DNA of 36,470 nucleotides from a virus, in IMG/VR virus record IMGVR_UViG_3300000115_000083, positions 1 to 36,470 of that record, one strand, 5' to 3'. The notes below the pieces were generated by a model. The model did not search any database, was not told the origin of the DNA, and worked only from the letters and a program-made list of their open reading frames with translations. How positions within the stretch are numbered: the first letter of the stretch is position 1; every line of letters begins with the position of its first letter. Below are positions 5,602 through 12,649 of this stretch, in pieces. The translations under genes were made by a program, and so were the position numbers.

Positions 5602-6468
5602 ATGAGCAAATCGAAAAGTTCTCAAAAAAATAAGGTTTCGTTATCCGAACTAAACAATCACACCACTACGAATAAAAGACAGGCATTAAAAGATTTAAAG
5701 ATGTTAAACTTTAATGAATTAATATACAAGAATACAGCACAAAAAAGATTCTATGAAACTATATCGAAAAAAGATATAACTTTCTGTATCGGTCCTGCAG
5801 GGTGTGGTAAAACATTTTTATCAGTACATAAAGCACTAAGAGAGTTAGGTGATAAACATTCATCAGTTGATGGTATAGTTATTGTCAAACCATTAGTAGA
5901 AGCGGCTGGTGAAAAGATAGGTTTCTTACCTGGTGATGTAGAAGAAAAGACAGCACCATTTATGATGTCGTTCTATTACAATATGGAACAAATAATAGGT
6001 AAACAGAGATTGAATATTTTGAAGGAGAATAGTGTTATTCAAGTAATACCTATGGCATATATGAGAGGTATAACCCTTTCAAATAAATTCGTTATATTAG
6101 ATGAAGCACAGAATGCTACACCTGAACAAATAAAAATGTTTGTAACAAGATTGGGTGAAGGTTCAAAATATATCATCACTGGTGATTTAGCTCAATCTGA
6201 TATTAAACACGGTAAAAGTGGATTAGAAGATGCAGTTAAAAGATTCGCTGGTGTTCACGGAGTAGGTTTAGCTTCTTTTAAAGAAAAAGATATTGTAAGA
6301 CATTCCTTAGTAAGAAGGTTACTTAAAAGATACCACGATAGTTTTCAAATTATGGATGAAGTATCAGCTGAAAAGACAATATCAATGTGGGTCCACGATG
6401 AAGGAATAGACGCACCAACTGATGGTTCATTGGAAACTATAAAAGAATATCGATATAGAGTAAAATAA
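5602..6468 (+). CDS. phoH: PhoH-like P-loop ATPase
   Basis: A 288-aa cytoplasmic ATPase of the PhoH family. Walker A is GPAGCGKT (64-71), Walker B is VILDEAQNA (164-172), and the sensor-like segment TGDLAQSDI lies near 193-201. PhoH domains resemble the ATPase part of superfamily 1 helicases and are often linked to RNA metabolism or phosphate stress; phoH is a widespread marker gene of marine phages. An N-terminal ~45 residues of basic, Ser-rich sequence precede the domain and about 60 residues follow it. ATATAGGAG stands upstream of ATG 5602. Its precise role in infection is not established. Confidence 0.93.
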   Translation: MSKSKSSQKNKVSLSELNNHTTTNKRQALKDLKMLNFNELIYKNTAQKRFYETISKKDITFCIGPAGCGKTFLSVHKALRELGDKHSSVDGIVIVKPLVEAAGEKIGFLPGDVEEKTAPFMMSFYYNMEQIIGKQRLNILKENSVIQVIPMAYMRGITLSNKFVILDEAQNATPEQIKMFVTRLGEGSKYIITGDLAQSDIKHGKSGLEDAVKRFAGVHGVGLASFKEKDIVRHSLVRRLLKRYHDSFQIMDEVSAEKTISMWVHDEGIDAPTDGSLETIKEYRYRVK

Positions 6469-6480
6469 ATAAAATAAAGC

Positions 6481-6510
6481 TTGACTTATATAGTAAAGAA
6501 GTTGTATATT
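6481..6510 (+). promoter_or_regulatory. Sigma70-like (early/middle) promoter
   Basis: AAGC followed by TTGACT (6481-6486), an 18-nt spacer and TATATT (6505-6510): same sequence and spacing as at 2655 and 35401. The bases after the -10 box (AGTTATAATGTATAA) closely match those at 35431. A start site near 6517 places ATG 6518 at the transcript end and favours ATG 6539 for translation. Confidence 0.75.
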
Positions 6511-6538
6511 AGTTATAATGTATAATGGAGAAAAATAT

Positions 6539-7060
6539 ATGATAAAGACATCTCATGCAACATATGTAGCATTCATACCTATGTTGATGTTAACTTGGTG
6601 GTTTTCTGGATTACTTGATAATCATCACGAAGAAAAAATGAGGTTACAAGAACACATATGGATGTTAGAAGACGATTGTGGATTTACAGAAGCAAACAGA
6701 ATAGCTTTCAATGTCACGGTTACTACATACAATCCAACAAGAGAACAATGTGATTCAACACCTAATATAACAGCTGATGGTACTAAGATTAAAACTTGGA
6801 AAGCAACTGAATATAGATATGTTGCTCTCTCAAGAGACTTATTATCTCGTTGGGGTGGTCCTTTTGATTATGGAGATTATATCATAATAGAAGGTACAGG
6901 TAAATGGGATGGAGTGTATCAAGTACGAGATACAATGAATCCTAAATGGGTTAAAAGAGTAGACATACTTACTACGAATAGTAGATTTAAATATGATAAT
7001 ATTACGATGTATAAGTATGTAAATGAAAATGAGTATCTAATTACTGATACAGGTTTATAA
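6539..7060 (+). CDS. Membrane-anchored 3D-domain protein (double-psi barrel)
   Basis: A 173-aa protein with an N-terminal membrane anchor (about 9-25, VAFIPMLMLTWWFSGLL) and a C-terminal 3D domain named for three conserved Asp. They are visible as Asp80 in ITADGT, Asp131 in VRDTMN and Asp142 in RVDIL, with VTTYNP and VALSRDLL between. The fold is shared with MltA and RlpA, which act on peptidoglycan, so a wall-directed role in the periplasm is likely. The start is placed at ATG 6539 because GGAG (6527-6530) lies 8 nt upstream. The earlier in-frame ATG 6518 falls at the predicted transcription start and would add 7 residues. A place in host lysis is inference. Confidence 0.75.
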   Translation: MIKTSHATYVAFIPMLMLTWWFSGLLDNHHEEKMRLQEHIWMLEDDCGFTEANRIAFNVTVTTYNPTREQCDSTPNITADGTKIKTWKATEYRYVALSRDLLSRWGGPFDYGDYIIIEGTGKWDGVYQVRDTMNPKWVKRVDILTTNSRFKYDNITMYKYVNENEYLITDTGL

Positions 7061-7077
7061 AATAAGGGAAACACAAT

Positions 7078-7266
7078 ATGAAATGTATGATGAGTGTGGA
7101 TGGTTCTAACATCGTTAGAGTCTCTGATGAGAAGGCAAGTAAATTATTTCACGAAGGTTTTAGATATGTATCTAAATCAGTTTGGAAAGAAAAAGTTCGT
7201 GATGTAAATAAAAAAGAAGAAACCAAAAAAACTAAAAAATCTAAAAAGAATAAATCTAAAAAATGA
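7078..7266 (+). CDS. Small Lys-rich hypothetical protein
   Basis: A 62-residue protein: an N-terminal part (MKCMMSVDGSNIVRVSD) with a pattern of alternating hydrophobics, then FHEGFRYVSKSVWKEKV, then a tail of almost pure Lys/Thr/Ser (ETKKTKKSKKNKSKK). The tail would bind nucleic acid or acidic surfaces. The stop overlaps the next ATG (ATGA), so the pair is coupled. Function unknown. Confidence 0.6.
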   Translation: MKCMMSVDGSNIVRVSDEKASKLFHEGFRYVSKSVWKEKVRDVNKKEETKKTKKSKKNKSKK

Positions 7267-7604
7267 TTTGGAATAAATATATTTTATATAGTATATTATT
7301 AGCAACATTAGGTAATTTAATAGTATGGTTTCAATTGAATGGTCAATTGAAATGGGATTTCATGCGAAACAATATGTTATTAGTATGTTTGATAGGCATG
7401 CCAGTAAGTTATATCTTTTACAAAGTAACAGAATTTGCTTATTTAGGACTAGGTTCATTATGGGGTGTAAGATTTTTAGTATACTCTGTTAGCTACTTAG
7501 TATTTCCTTTTTTAACATATTATTTTTTGGGAGAAGGATTAACAATAAAAACAATTATTAGTATATTATTATCTTTATTAATATTAATAATACAATTAAT
7601 ATAA
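7263..7604 (+). CDS. Four-helix membrane protein (EamA/DMT-like half-size)
   Basis: A 113-residue protein with four hydrophobic helices, roughly 7-24, 38-56, 64-86 and 92-113, with few charges between. Its size equals half of a drug/metabolite-transporter (EamA-like) protein and the end LLSLLILIIQLI is typical of small inner-membrane proteins; the family link is tentative. It is translated by ATGA overlap from the Lys-rich gene. The DNA is extremely AT-rich toward the 3' end and passes straight into the AT repeat tract. Confidence 0.65.
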   Translation: MIWNKYILYSILLATLGNLIVWFQLNGQLKWDFMRNNMLLVCLIGMPVSYIFYKVTEFAYLGLGSLWGVRFLVYSVSYLVFPFLTYYFLGEGLTIKTIISILLSLLILIIQLI

Positions 7605-7686
7605 TATATAATATATAATATAATAACTATATAATAACTATATAGTAATATAATAATAACTAATAACTAATATAATAACTAATAGG
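7605..7686. repeat. AT-rich low-complexity tract with AATAACTA repeats
   Basis: About 80 bases made only of A and T with isolated C and G. AATAACTA occurs five times (7622, 7633, 7655, 7662, 7674), mixed with ATATAATA units. It separates the membrane-protein gene from the HD-domain gene, whose ribosome site is a weak AGGAA. No gene is present. Possibly a slippage-prone spacer or a recombination or replication-opening site; the last is speculation. Confidence 0.7.
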
Positions 7687-7692
7687 AACAGA

Positions 7693-8439
7693 ATGAAAAA
7701 ATTAAACGAAACACAACTAAAAGAAAATTGGGATAAACTAATAAATTTAGTTTCTGTAACATTTTCTGGAGATAGAAAAGATAAACTTTTAAAAATGTAT
7801 AAACACTTCGAAGAACGAATGATGTTTGCACCCGCATCAGGTACTGCACACTTTCATAATTGTTTCATAGGTGGTTATGTAGAGCATGTTTTACACATCA
7901 CAGGAATATCAAGAAAATTATTTACAATGTATGGTGAGTTAGGAGCTCATATCGACTATACAGAAGAAGAAGTTATTTTTGCTGCTCTTCATCACGACTT
8001 AGGTAAAGTTGGAGATTTAGAAAATGATTATTATGTGCCGAATGATTCTAAATGGCATATCGAAAATCAAGGTAAGTACTATAAGAGAGGTAAAGAATTA
8101 AACTTTATGACGGTAACAGATAGAGCAATTTATTTGTTAAATCATTTTGGTTTAACAATGTCAGAGAATGAATATTTAGCTTTAAGATTGACAGATGGAA
8201 TGTATGAAGAAGCTAATAAAACATATTTGATGCAGTATTTAGATGAGAATAAAGTTAAATCAAATTTATCAATTCTATTACATCAAGCTGATATGCTAGC
8301 ATCAAGAATAGAATATGAGAATTGGAAATACCAGGATGAAAAAAATTCTAACCCTGAGCCAGTTAAAATAGTTAATAAACAAGAACAAACAAAGGTAGAC
8401 GGCATGAAAAAGGCATTTGACGAGCTGTTTGATAAATAA
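7693..8439 (+). CDS. HD-domain metal-dependent phosphohydrolase
   Basis: A 248-aa protein with the HD superfamily metal site: His65 in GGYVEH, His101-Asp102 in LHHDLGK and Asp200 in LLHQAD. HD enzymes cleave phosphate esters in nucleotides or signalling nucleotides. The substrate here cannot be read from sequence; in a phage, dNTP/nucleotide metabolism or destruction of a host alarm nucleotide are both reasonable. The C-terminal 40 residues are charged and without a known domain. It lies upstream of a membrane-protein gene and the late sigma gene, close enough (3 nt gap to the next ATG) for one transcript. Confidence 0.85.
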   Translation: MKKLNETQLKENWDKLINLVSVTFSGDRKDKLLKMYKHFEERMMFAPASGTAHFHNCFIGGYVEHVLHITGISRKLFTMYGELGAHIDYTEEEVIFAALHHDLGKVGDLENDYYVPNDSKWHIENQGKYYKRGKELNFMTVTDRAIYLLNHFGLTMSENEYLALRLTDGMYEEANKTYLMQYLDENKVKSNLSILLHQADMLASRIEYENWKYQDEKNSNPEPVKIVNKQEQTKVDGMKKAFDELFDK

Positions 8440-8442
8440 ATT

Positions 8443-8703
8443 ATGATGATAGAAATTTTACTAACAATAACAATATTAATTCTAAGTGTAACATTATTTT
8501 ATGCACTCAGAAGGATAAATCAGTATGAAAACTTTTTAGTTGAAATAGAACAAGTAATAGCTTTCTCAACAGAAAAAATGAAACAAGTAGATGCAAAAGG
8601 TATTTATGAAGCAGAAGATGAGACAGGATTCTTTTTTGAACAATTAAAAAGTATTCAACTTCTTTTGGATGGTATTTTTGAAAACGATAAGGAGACTAAG
8701 TAA
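8443..8703 (+). CDS. Small N-terminally anchored membrane protein
   Basis: An 86-residue protein with one N-terminal membrane helix (about 3-22, IEILLTITILILSVTLFYAL), then RRINQYENF and an acidic helical cytoplasmic part. Two adjacent ATG codons (8443, 8446) could start it; no clear Shine-Dalgarno is seen, so translation is probably coupled to the HD gene just upstream. Its stop overlaps the start of the sigma factor gene (TAATG). Function unknown. Confidence 0.6.
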   Translation: MMIEILLTITILILSVTLFYALRRINQYENFLVEIEQVIAFSTEKMKQVDAKGIYEAEDETGFFFEQLKSIQLLLDGIFENDKETK

Positions 8704-9398
8704 TGGGTAGAAAAAAAACAACAAATTATTATTGGACTGATGACACAGAACAAGCAATAATTGCATATAATACGACAGACGATACAGACAAAAGAAATGT
8801 ACTTTATAGAGAAGAAATAGAATATCCTATAAATAAACTTTCAGAAAATATAATTAATACTTTTAAATTTAGTTATTTTGATGATGTGTTTAAAGATGTA
8901 CAGCATGAAGTAGTTGCTTTTATGATAATGAATATGCATAAATATGACCACAATAAAGGTTCAAAGGCATTTAGTTACTTTTCAGTAGTTGCTAAAAATT
9001 ATTTAATATTGAATAATAATGCTAATTATAAAAAGTTAAAATCACATACATCTCTTAGTGCTCTTTCAAATGTAAAAGGTGATGATGTTAATAGCGATGC
9101 TAAAACTTTATTAAATGAATCTATAGCATATTTCGAAGATAAGATTCCAGATATATTTGGTAAACAAAGAGATAGAATGGTTGCATATGCAATAATCGAT
9201 TTAATGAAATCTATAGATGATATTGAAGACTTTAATAAAAAATCTTTATACATATTAATTAGAGAGATGACTGATGTAGATACATCTCAAATAACAAAAG
9301 TTTTAAATGTGATGAGGAAACATATGAGAGTACTTCAAAACAACTATTATAAAAAGGGTTCAGTATTTCCTATATCAAAAATTGATAAGTTTTCCTAA
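8703..9398 (+). CDS. 55: Late-transcription sigma factor (T4 gp55-like)
   Basis: A 231-aa protein resembling T4 gp55, the small sigma-like subunit that directs host RNA polymerase to phage late promoters together with the sliding clamp. The region around residues 66-105 matches the sigma region-2-like core of the gp55 group: VQHEVVAFMIMNMHKYDHN followed by GSKAFSYFSVVAKNYLI. The C-terminal half is helical and basic; T4 gp55 carries a clamp-binding motif at its very end, and here the end reads FPISKIDKFS. GGAG overlaps the end of the preceding gene. This factor is the natural reader of the repeated late-type motif found through the window. Confidence 0.85.
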   Translation: MGRKKTTNYYWTDDTEQAIIAYNTTDDTDKRNVLYREEIEYPINKLSENIINTFKFSYFDDVFKDVQHEVVAFMIMNMHKYDHNKGSKAFSYFSVVAKNYLILNNNANYKKLKSHTSLSALSNVKGDDVNSDAKTLLNESIAYFEDKIPDIFGKQRDRMVAYAIIDLMKSIDDIEDFNKKSLYILIREMTDVDTSQITKVLNVMRKHMRVLQNNYYKKGSVFPISKIDKFS

Positions 9399-9404
9399 TT
9401 TTAT

Positions 9405-9418
9405 ATATTTATTAGTAA
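9405..9418 (+). promoter_or_regulatory. Phage late-type promoter motif
   Basis: ATATTTATTAGTAA, a variant of the repeated element, ends 13 nt before ATG 9432 and opens the virion gene block. Confidence 0.45.
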
Positions 9419-9431
9419 CAGGAGAATTGTA

Positions 9432-9824
9432 ATGAGTGATGAAAAAATATTTGAAGGTAAGTCCTTCTCTGATTTAACTAAAGATATATACGATAATCAG
9501 AAAAACAAAAAGTTACAACTTGATTTATTAATACAAGAACTTCACGGCATGATACAAACATTAGATGATGCTGTTATGATGGCACCCCTAATAAAAGAAA
9601 TGTTTGAAGTATCTGTAAAAAACGATGAGCACTTAGTTAAGTTAGCTAGTGTTTGGCAAAGAATAATTTCAAAATCACCTTCGGGTAATGAAGACGGAAT
9701 GTTCTTATCAGAAGCAGAAAAAGAAGATTTGATAAATGCTCTTCAATCTGATGTAGATGATATACAAAAAAAACACGAAAAAATAACTCAAGAAAAAGAA
9801 CAAAATAAAACAGCAAGGACATAA
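9432..9824 (+). CDS. Helical protein preceding the spike gene, unknown function
   Basis: A 130-residue protein, almost all helix by composition (LLIQELHGMIQTLDDAVMMA, LVKLASVWQRII), with an acidic C-terminal helix and a Lys/Gln/Thr-rich end. It sits first in the late block and its stop overlaps the spike gene start (TAATG). That suggests a virion-assembly role such as a chaperone for the hub or spike, but no family is recognised. AGGAGA upstream of ATG 9432. Confidence 0.6.
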   Translation: MSDEKIFEGKSFSDLTKDIYDNQKNKKLQLDLLIQELHGMIQTLDDAVMMAPLIKEMFEVSVKNDEHLVKLASVWQRIISKSPSGNEDGMFLSEAEKEDLINALQSDVDDIQKKHEKITQEKEQNKTART

Positions 9825-11176
9825 TGGCTAATTTTACACAGAGACCAGAATCAAATCTTGGTAAAACACCTGTATTAGATAGTCCAGGTATACAATCGGA
9901 TTTTTTACAATTTATACCTGCTACGGTTACTGGTGTTGTTAATTGTGGTGAATCTATTATAAGTAATAATAATAGTGAAGCTAATATGATAACGGTTACT
10001 AAAAATGTTTTTTCGGAAGATGTTAATCTACGAGGGGTAGATAAAACTAAATTTAAACCATTAATACGAGGTTTTGCTGATAGTATCACTATCGGTGATT
10101 CTGTTTTAGTTACTTATATTGGTAAAAATGCATTTTATCTCGGCCCGATAAATACTTACAATAGTCCATCACAGAATTTTGACCCAACATTGAAAAGAGA
10201 TACTTTTATAGAAACGGTAAAAGGTGCTGTCAAATCTGCAGTAATGAAACAAGGTATATCTGCTACTTTCCCAAAAGAAATTTTTTATAAAAAATTAATA
10301 AAAAGATTTATTCCGGATTTAGATGACCCTAACGATAGTTTTAGTAAAATAGAGCATCCAACTACTGGAAATAAAATATTAAGTGATATTCATACAGACT
10401 TGACCTTAGAGGGTAGACATGGTAATAGTATAAGAATCGGTAGTAGAAATATCAATCCTTATCTTTTTATTTCAAATGGTAGAATAATTAACCAACGGAC
10501 AGAAAGTGTCTTAGATGGTAGTATTTTATCAATGACTGATACTGGTACACTAAATCAACATTTTCCTGCTAAGTTTATTAAATTAGACGAGACAGAATAT
10601 GAATTTAAATTAGGTGACGAATCAATAGAAACACCTATAAATTTTATAAAAGATACTTTTCAAAAAACATTAGGACGGGGATTAGGTTTAGAAGGTGAAG
10701 ATGATGATGATATTGAAACTACTATTTATGGATATAATAGTCCACAATTATTTATTAATTCAGATAGAGTTACAATTAATTCAAAGAAAGATAGTATTTT
10801 TTTATCTTCGTTTAGACATATACATTTAGGTTCTGGAGATACTATGACTTTCTCCACTTCTAATAATGTAGTTTTTAATGTGGGTGCAGAAGAAGCAAGT
10901 TATGTAGTTAATGCACCTCAAGTAAAATTAGGTTCACAAATCGATGACGAGACAGAACCAATAGTTTTAGGTGATACATTATTAGACTTATTATCAAGGC
11001 TATCAGATGAATTAACTTCATTATGTACATCAATTACAGCAATAACGGTCCCAACAACTCAAGGACCATCTGGAACACCAATCAACTCGGGTGACTTTAC
11101 CTCTATAAGTAGTAACATATCAGGTATTCAAGGAGAGTTAGAATCATTTTTAAGTATAAGAAACAGAACTACTTAA
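9824..11176 (+). CDS. Putative baseplate central spike/needle protein (gp5-like)
   Basis: A 450-aa protein. Residues about 25-110 read as an OB-fold (FIPATVTGVV ... RGFADSITIGDSVLVTYIG ... FYLGPIN), the fold at the base of phage tail spikes. About 200-360 is beta-rich (DLTLEGRHGNSIRIGSR, RVTINSKKDSIFLSS, MTFSTSNNVVFNVG), as expected of a trimeric beta-prism or helix. The end (EPIVLGDTLLDLLSRL, GPSGTPINSGDF ... ISGIQGELESFLSIRNRTT) is the usual C terminus of spike/hub proteins in T4-like phages. No lysozyme domain is visible, unlike T4 gp5. Position directly before further baseplate genes supports the call. Confidence 0.6.
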   Translation: MANFTQRPESNLGKTPVLDSPGIQSDFLQFIPATVTGVVNCGESIISNNNSEANMITVTKNVFSEDVNLRGVDKTKFKPLIRGFADSITIGDSVLVTYIGKNAFYLGPINTYNSPSQNFDPTLKRDTFIETVKGAVKSAVMKQGISATFPKEIFYKKLIKRFIPDLDDPNDSFSKIEHPTTGNKILSDIHTDLTLEGRHGNSIRIGSRNINPYLFISNGRIINQRTESVLDGSILSMTDTGTLNQHFPAKFIKLDETEYEFKLGDESIETPINFIKDTFQKTLGRGLGLEGEDDDDIETTIYGYNSPQLFINSDRVTINSKKDSIFLSSFRHIHLGSGDTMTFSTSNNVVFNVGAEEASYVVNAPQVKLGSQIDDETEPIVLGDTLLDLLSRLSDELTSLCTSITAITVPTTQGPSGTPINSGDFTSISSNISGIQGELESFLSIRNRTT

Positions 11177-11177
11177 C

Positions 11178-11666
11178 ATGCCATTAGCTGCTGCAGACTT
11201 AGAGGGAGAATTAATATCACTTTCAAAACAGGCAGGTGCCAACAATGATGTCAACTATGCGCAGTTAGGTAAAGCAATGCAAGTATATGGTGCTGGAATG
11301 CAGTTTCCGCCACCAGCTGGTTTAGGTGCGGCAACTTCTGCAATGGAAGGTATCCTAAGTCCTCTACCTACTAATGTTGCAAATATACCTGCTCTAAAAC
11401 TTGCCTTTCAAGTATGGGCAATGAATATAATGATAGGTTTTCCAGCAAATCCAGCCGATTTGATGGCTGTACCAACTATTGCACCTGCAGGTCAACCACC
11501 AATCGATAGTGTTCTTTCCACACCAACTGAAGATATAGAGGGAAGAGCTAAAAACTTTGCTTCTGTTGTTGATACTTGGATAAAAACAGGTACATATGAT
11601 AATGGTACATTTGTTGTTATTGCTGGAGCTCCAACTCCAGCTCCAGTTATTGTTCCTTGGGGTTAG
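11178..11666 (+). CDS. Ala/Pro-rich virion-associated protein, unknown function
   Basis: A 162-residue protein rich in Ala, Pro and Gly (PLAAADLEGEL, MQFPPPAGLGAATSAM), with helical N-terminal and central parts and a Pro-rich end (GAPTPAPVIVPWG). It starts 1 nt after the spike gene stop. No signal peptide or PAAR motif is seen. By position it probably works with the spike (tip, plug or assembly factor). The DNA near 11622-11645 repeats CTCCA units that encode the Pro-rich end. Confidence 0.55.
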   Translation: MPLAAADLEGELISLSKQAGANNDVNYAQLGKAMQVYGAGMQFPPPAGLGAATSAMEGILSPLPTNVANIPALKLAFQVWAMNIMIGFPANPADLMAVPTIAPAGQPPIDSVLSTPTEDIEGRAKNFASVVDTWIKTGTYDNGTFVVIAGAPTPAPVIVPWG

Positions 11667-11704
11667 TTTAATATATTAAATTTAAATAAAAATTTTAAAA
11701 TTTC

Positions 11705-11719
11705 ATATTTATATATGAA
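11705..11719 (+). promoter_or_regulatory. Phage late-type promoter motif
   Basis: ATATTTATATATGAA, identical over 15 bases to the site at 26748, lies 26 nt before ATG 11746. It opens the gp25/gp6 block. Confidence 0.6.
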
Positions 11720-11745
11720 TAGGTTTATAACATTAGGAGTGTAAT

Positions 11746-12195
11746 ATGAAAAAATCAGAACTGAAATTTATGATACGAGAAATAGTTAGAGAAGAAGTAG
11801 CTCTTTCGATAAAGGCTGTCGTCAATGAATTGACACAACCTACTCAAAATTCTAAATCCCAACAAGTAGTAGTTGAAAAAAAAGTAAATGAAAATAAATC
11901 ATTTACAAAAAATTCTATATTAAATGAAGTTATGAATGAGACAGCTTCAGATGAAGAATGGAAGACAATGGGTGGAGGAACTTATGATTCAAGTAAGATG
12001 AATGATGTTATGGCATCACAATATGGTAATTTGATGCAAAATTCTTCACAACCTAGTCCGGATGCTATGGTAGCAACTTTAGGAGTAAATCCAGCTCAAG
12101 TTTCAGATAAAATAAAAGATAATATGTTCAATAAAGATTATAGTACTTTATTAAAAAAGGTAGATGAGAAAGCAAAACAAACCCGTCAAAGATAA
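11746..12195 (+). CDS. Virion-block protein with basic N-terminal helix, unknown function
   Basis: A 149-residue protein starting MKKSELKFMIREIVREEVAL, a strongly amphipathic helix. A Gln/Ser/Asn-rich middle follows, then a C-terminal part with GVNPAQVSDKIKDNMF and a basic end (AKQTRQR). Low complexity in the middle suggests a disordered linker. Being directly upstream of gene 25, it is probably structural or a scaffold. No family recognised. GGAG precedes the ATG. Confidence 0.6.
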   Translation: MKKSELKFMIREIVREEVALSIKAVVNELTQPTQNSKSQQVVVEKKVNENKSFTKNSILNEVMNETASDEEWKTMGGGTYDSSKMNDVMASQYGNLMQNSSQPSPDAMVATLGVNPAQVSDKIKDNMFNKDYSTLLKKVDEKAKQTRQR

Positions 12196-12214
12196 TAGGT
12201 AATAGGAGATAATA

Positions 12215-12649
12215 ATGGCTTTTGAAATACTCAAGCCTGAAAATCAGAATAAGGATGGTGAAAAACAATTTACACAAATTGGATTTTCTTTGCCATTTGG
12301 ATTTGAAAATAATAATACTACCAGTACGACCTTGGACGCCTTGAAAACAAATATGACAAATTTATTAGTTACGGATAAAGGAGAAAGATTATTTCAACCG
12401 AATTTAGGAATAAATCTTAATAAATTCCTTTTTGAGCCGATGGGGCTTGAAGTGGGATTAGAATTAAAAGAGGATATAGAAAAACAACTTAAAATTTGGT
12501 ATCCCTTTTTGATTATAAAAAAAATAGATGTATTACAAGAACCAAACAATAACCTTATAAAAATTAATTTAGTATTTTCTTATGAAAGAACACCGAACTT
12601 AGAAGAATCAGTTCAGATAGATGTAGGTGGTACAGGGAGTGATTATTAA
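12215..12649 (+). CDS. 25: Baseplate wedge protein gp25-like
   Basis: A 144-aa member of the gp25/gpW family, the conserved wedge component that joins the baseplate to the tail sheath in contractile tails. Family signs: the IGFSLPFGF opening, LLVTDKGERLFQPNLG (the usual T.KGER....FG-type core), then LNKFLFEPM and a C-terminal strand pair (KKIDVLQ, IKINLVFSY). Length matches T4 gp25 (about 130 aa). AGGAG precedes ATG 12215, and the stop overlaps gene 6 (TAATG). The baseplate role follows from family and order. Confidence 0.9.
   Translation: MAFEILKPENQNKDGEKQFTQIGFSLPFGFENNNTTSTTLDALKTNMTNLLVTDKGERLFQPNLGINLNKFLFEPMGLEVGLELKEDIEKQLKIWYPFLIIKKIDVLQEPNNNLIKINLVFSYERTPNLEESVQIDVGGTGSDY

Noticed and set aside
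6518-6538. Start of the 3D-domain protein at ATG 6518
   Set aside because: This ATG falls at the predicted transcription start without a ribosome site, while ATG 6539 has GGAG 8 nt upstream and begins directly at the signal anchor.
7605-7686. CRISPR array or iteron origin
   Set aside because: Units are 8 bases without unique spacers and entirely A/T-rich; five copies with irregular spacing do not make an array.
9646-10089. 147-aa minus-strand frame across the start of the spike gene
   Set aside because: Leu/Phe-rich shadow of two well-supported plus-strand genes, with no ribosome site or family match.
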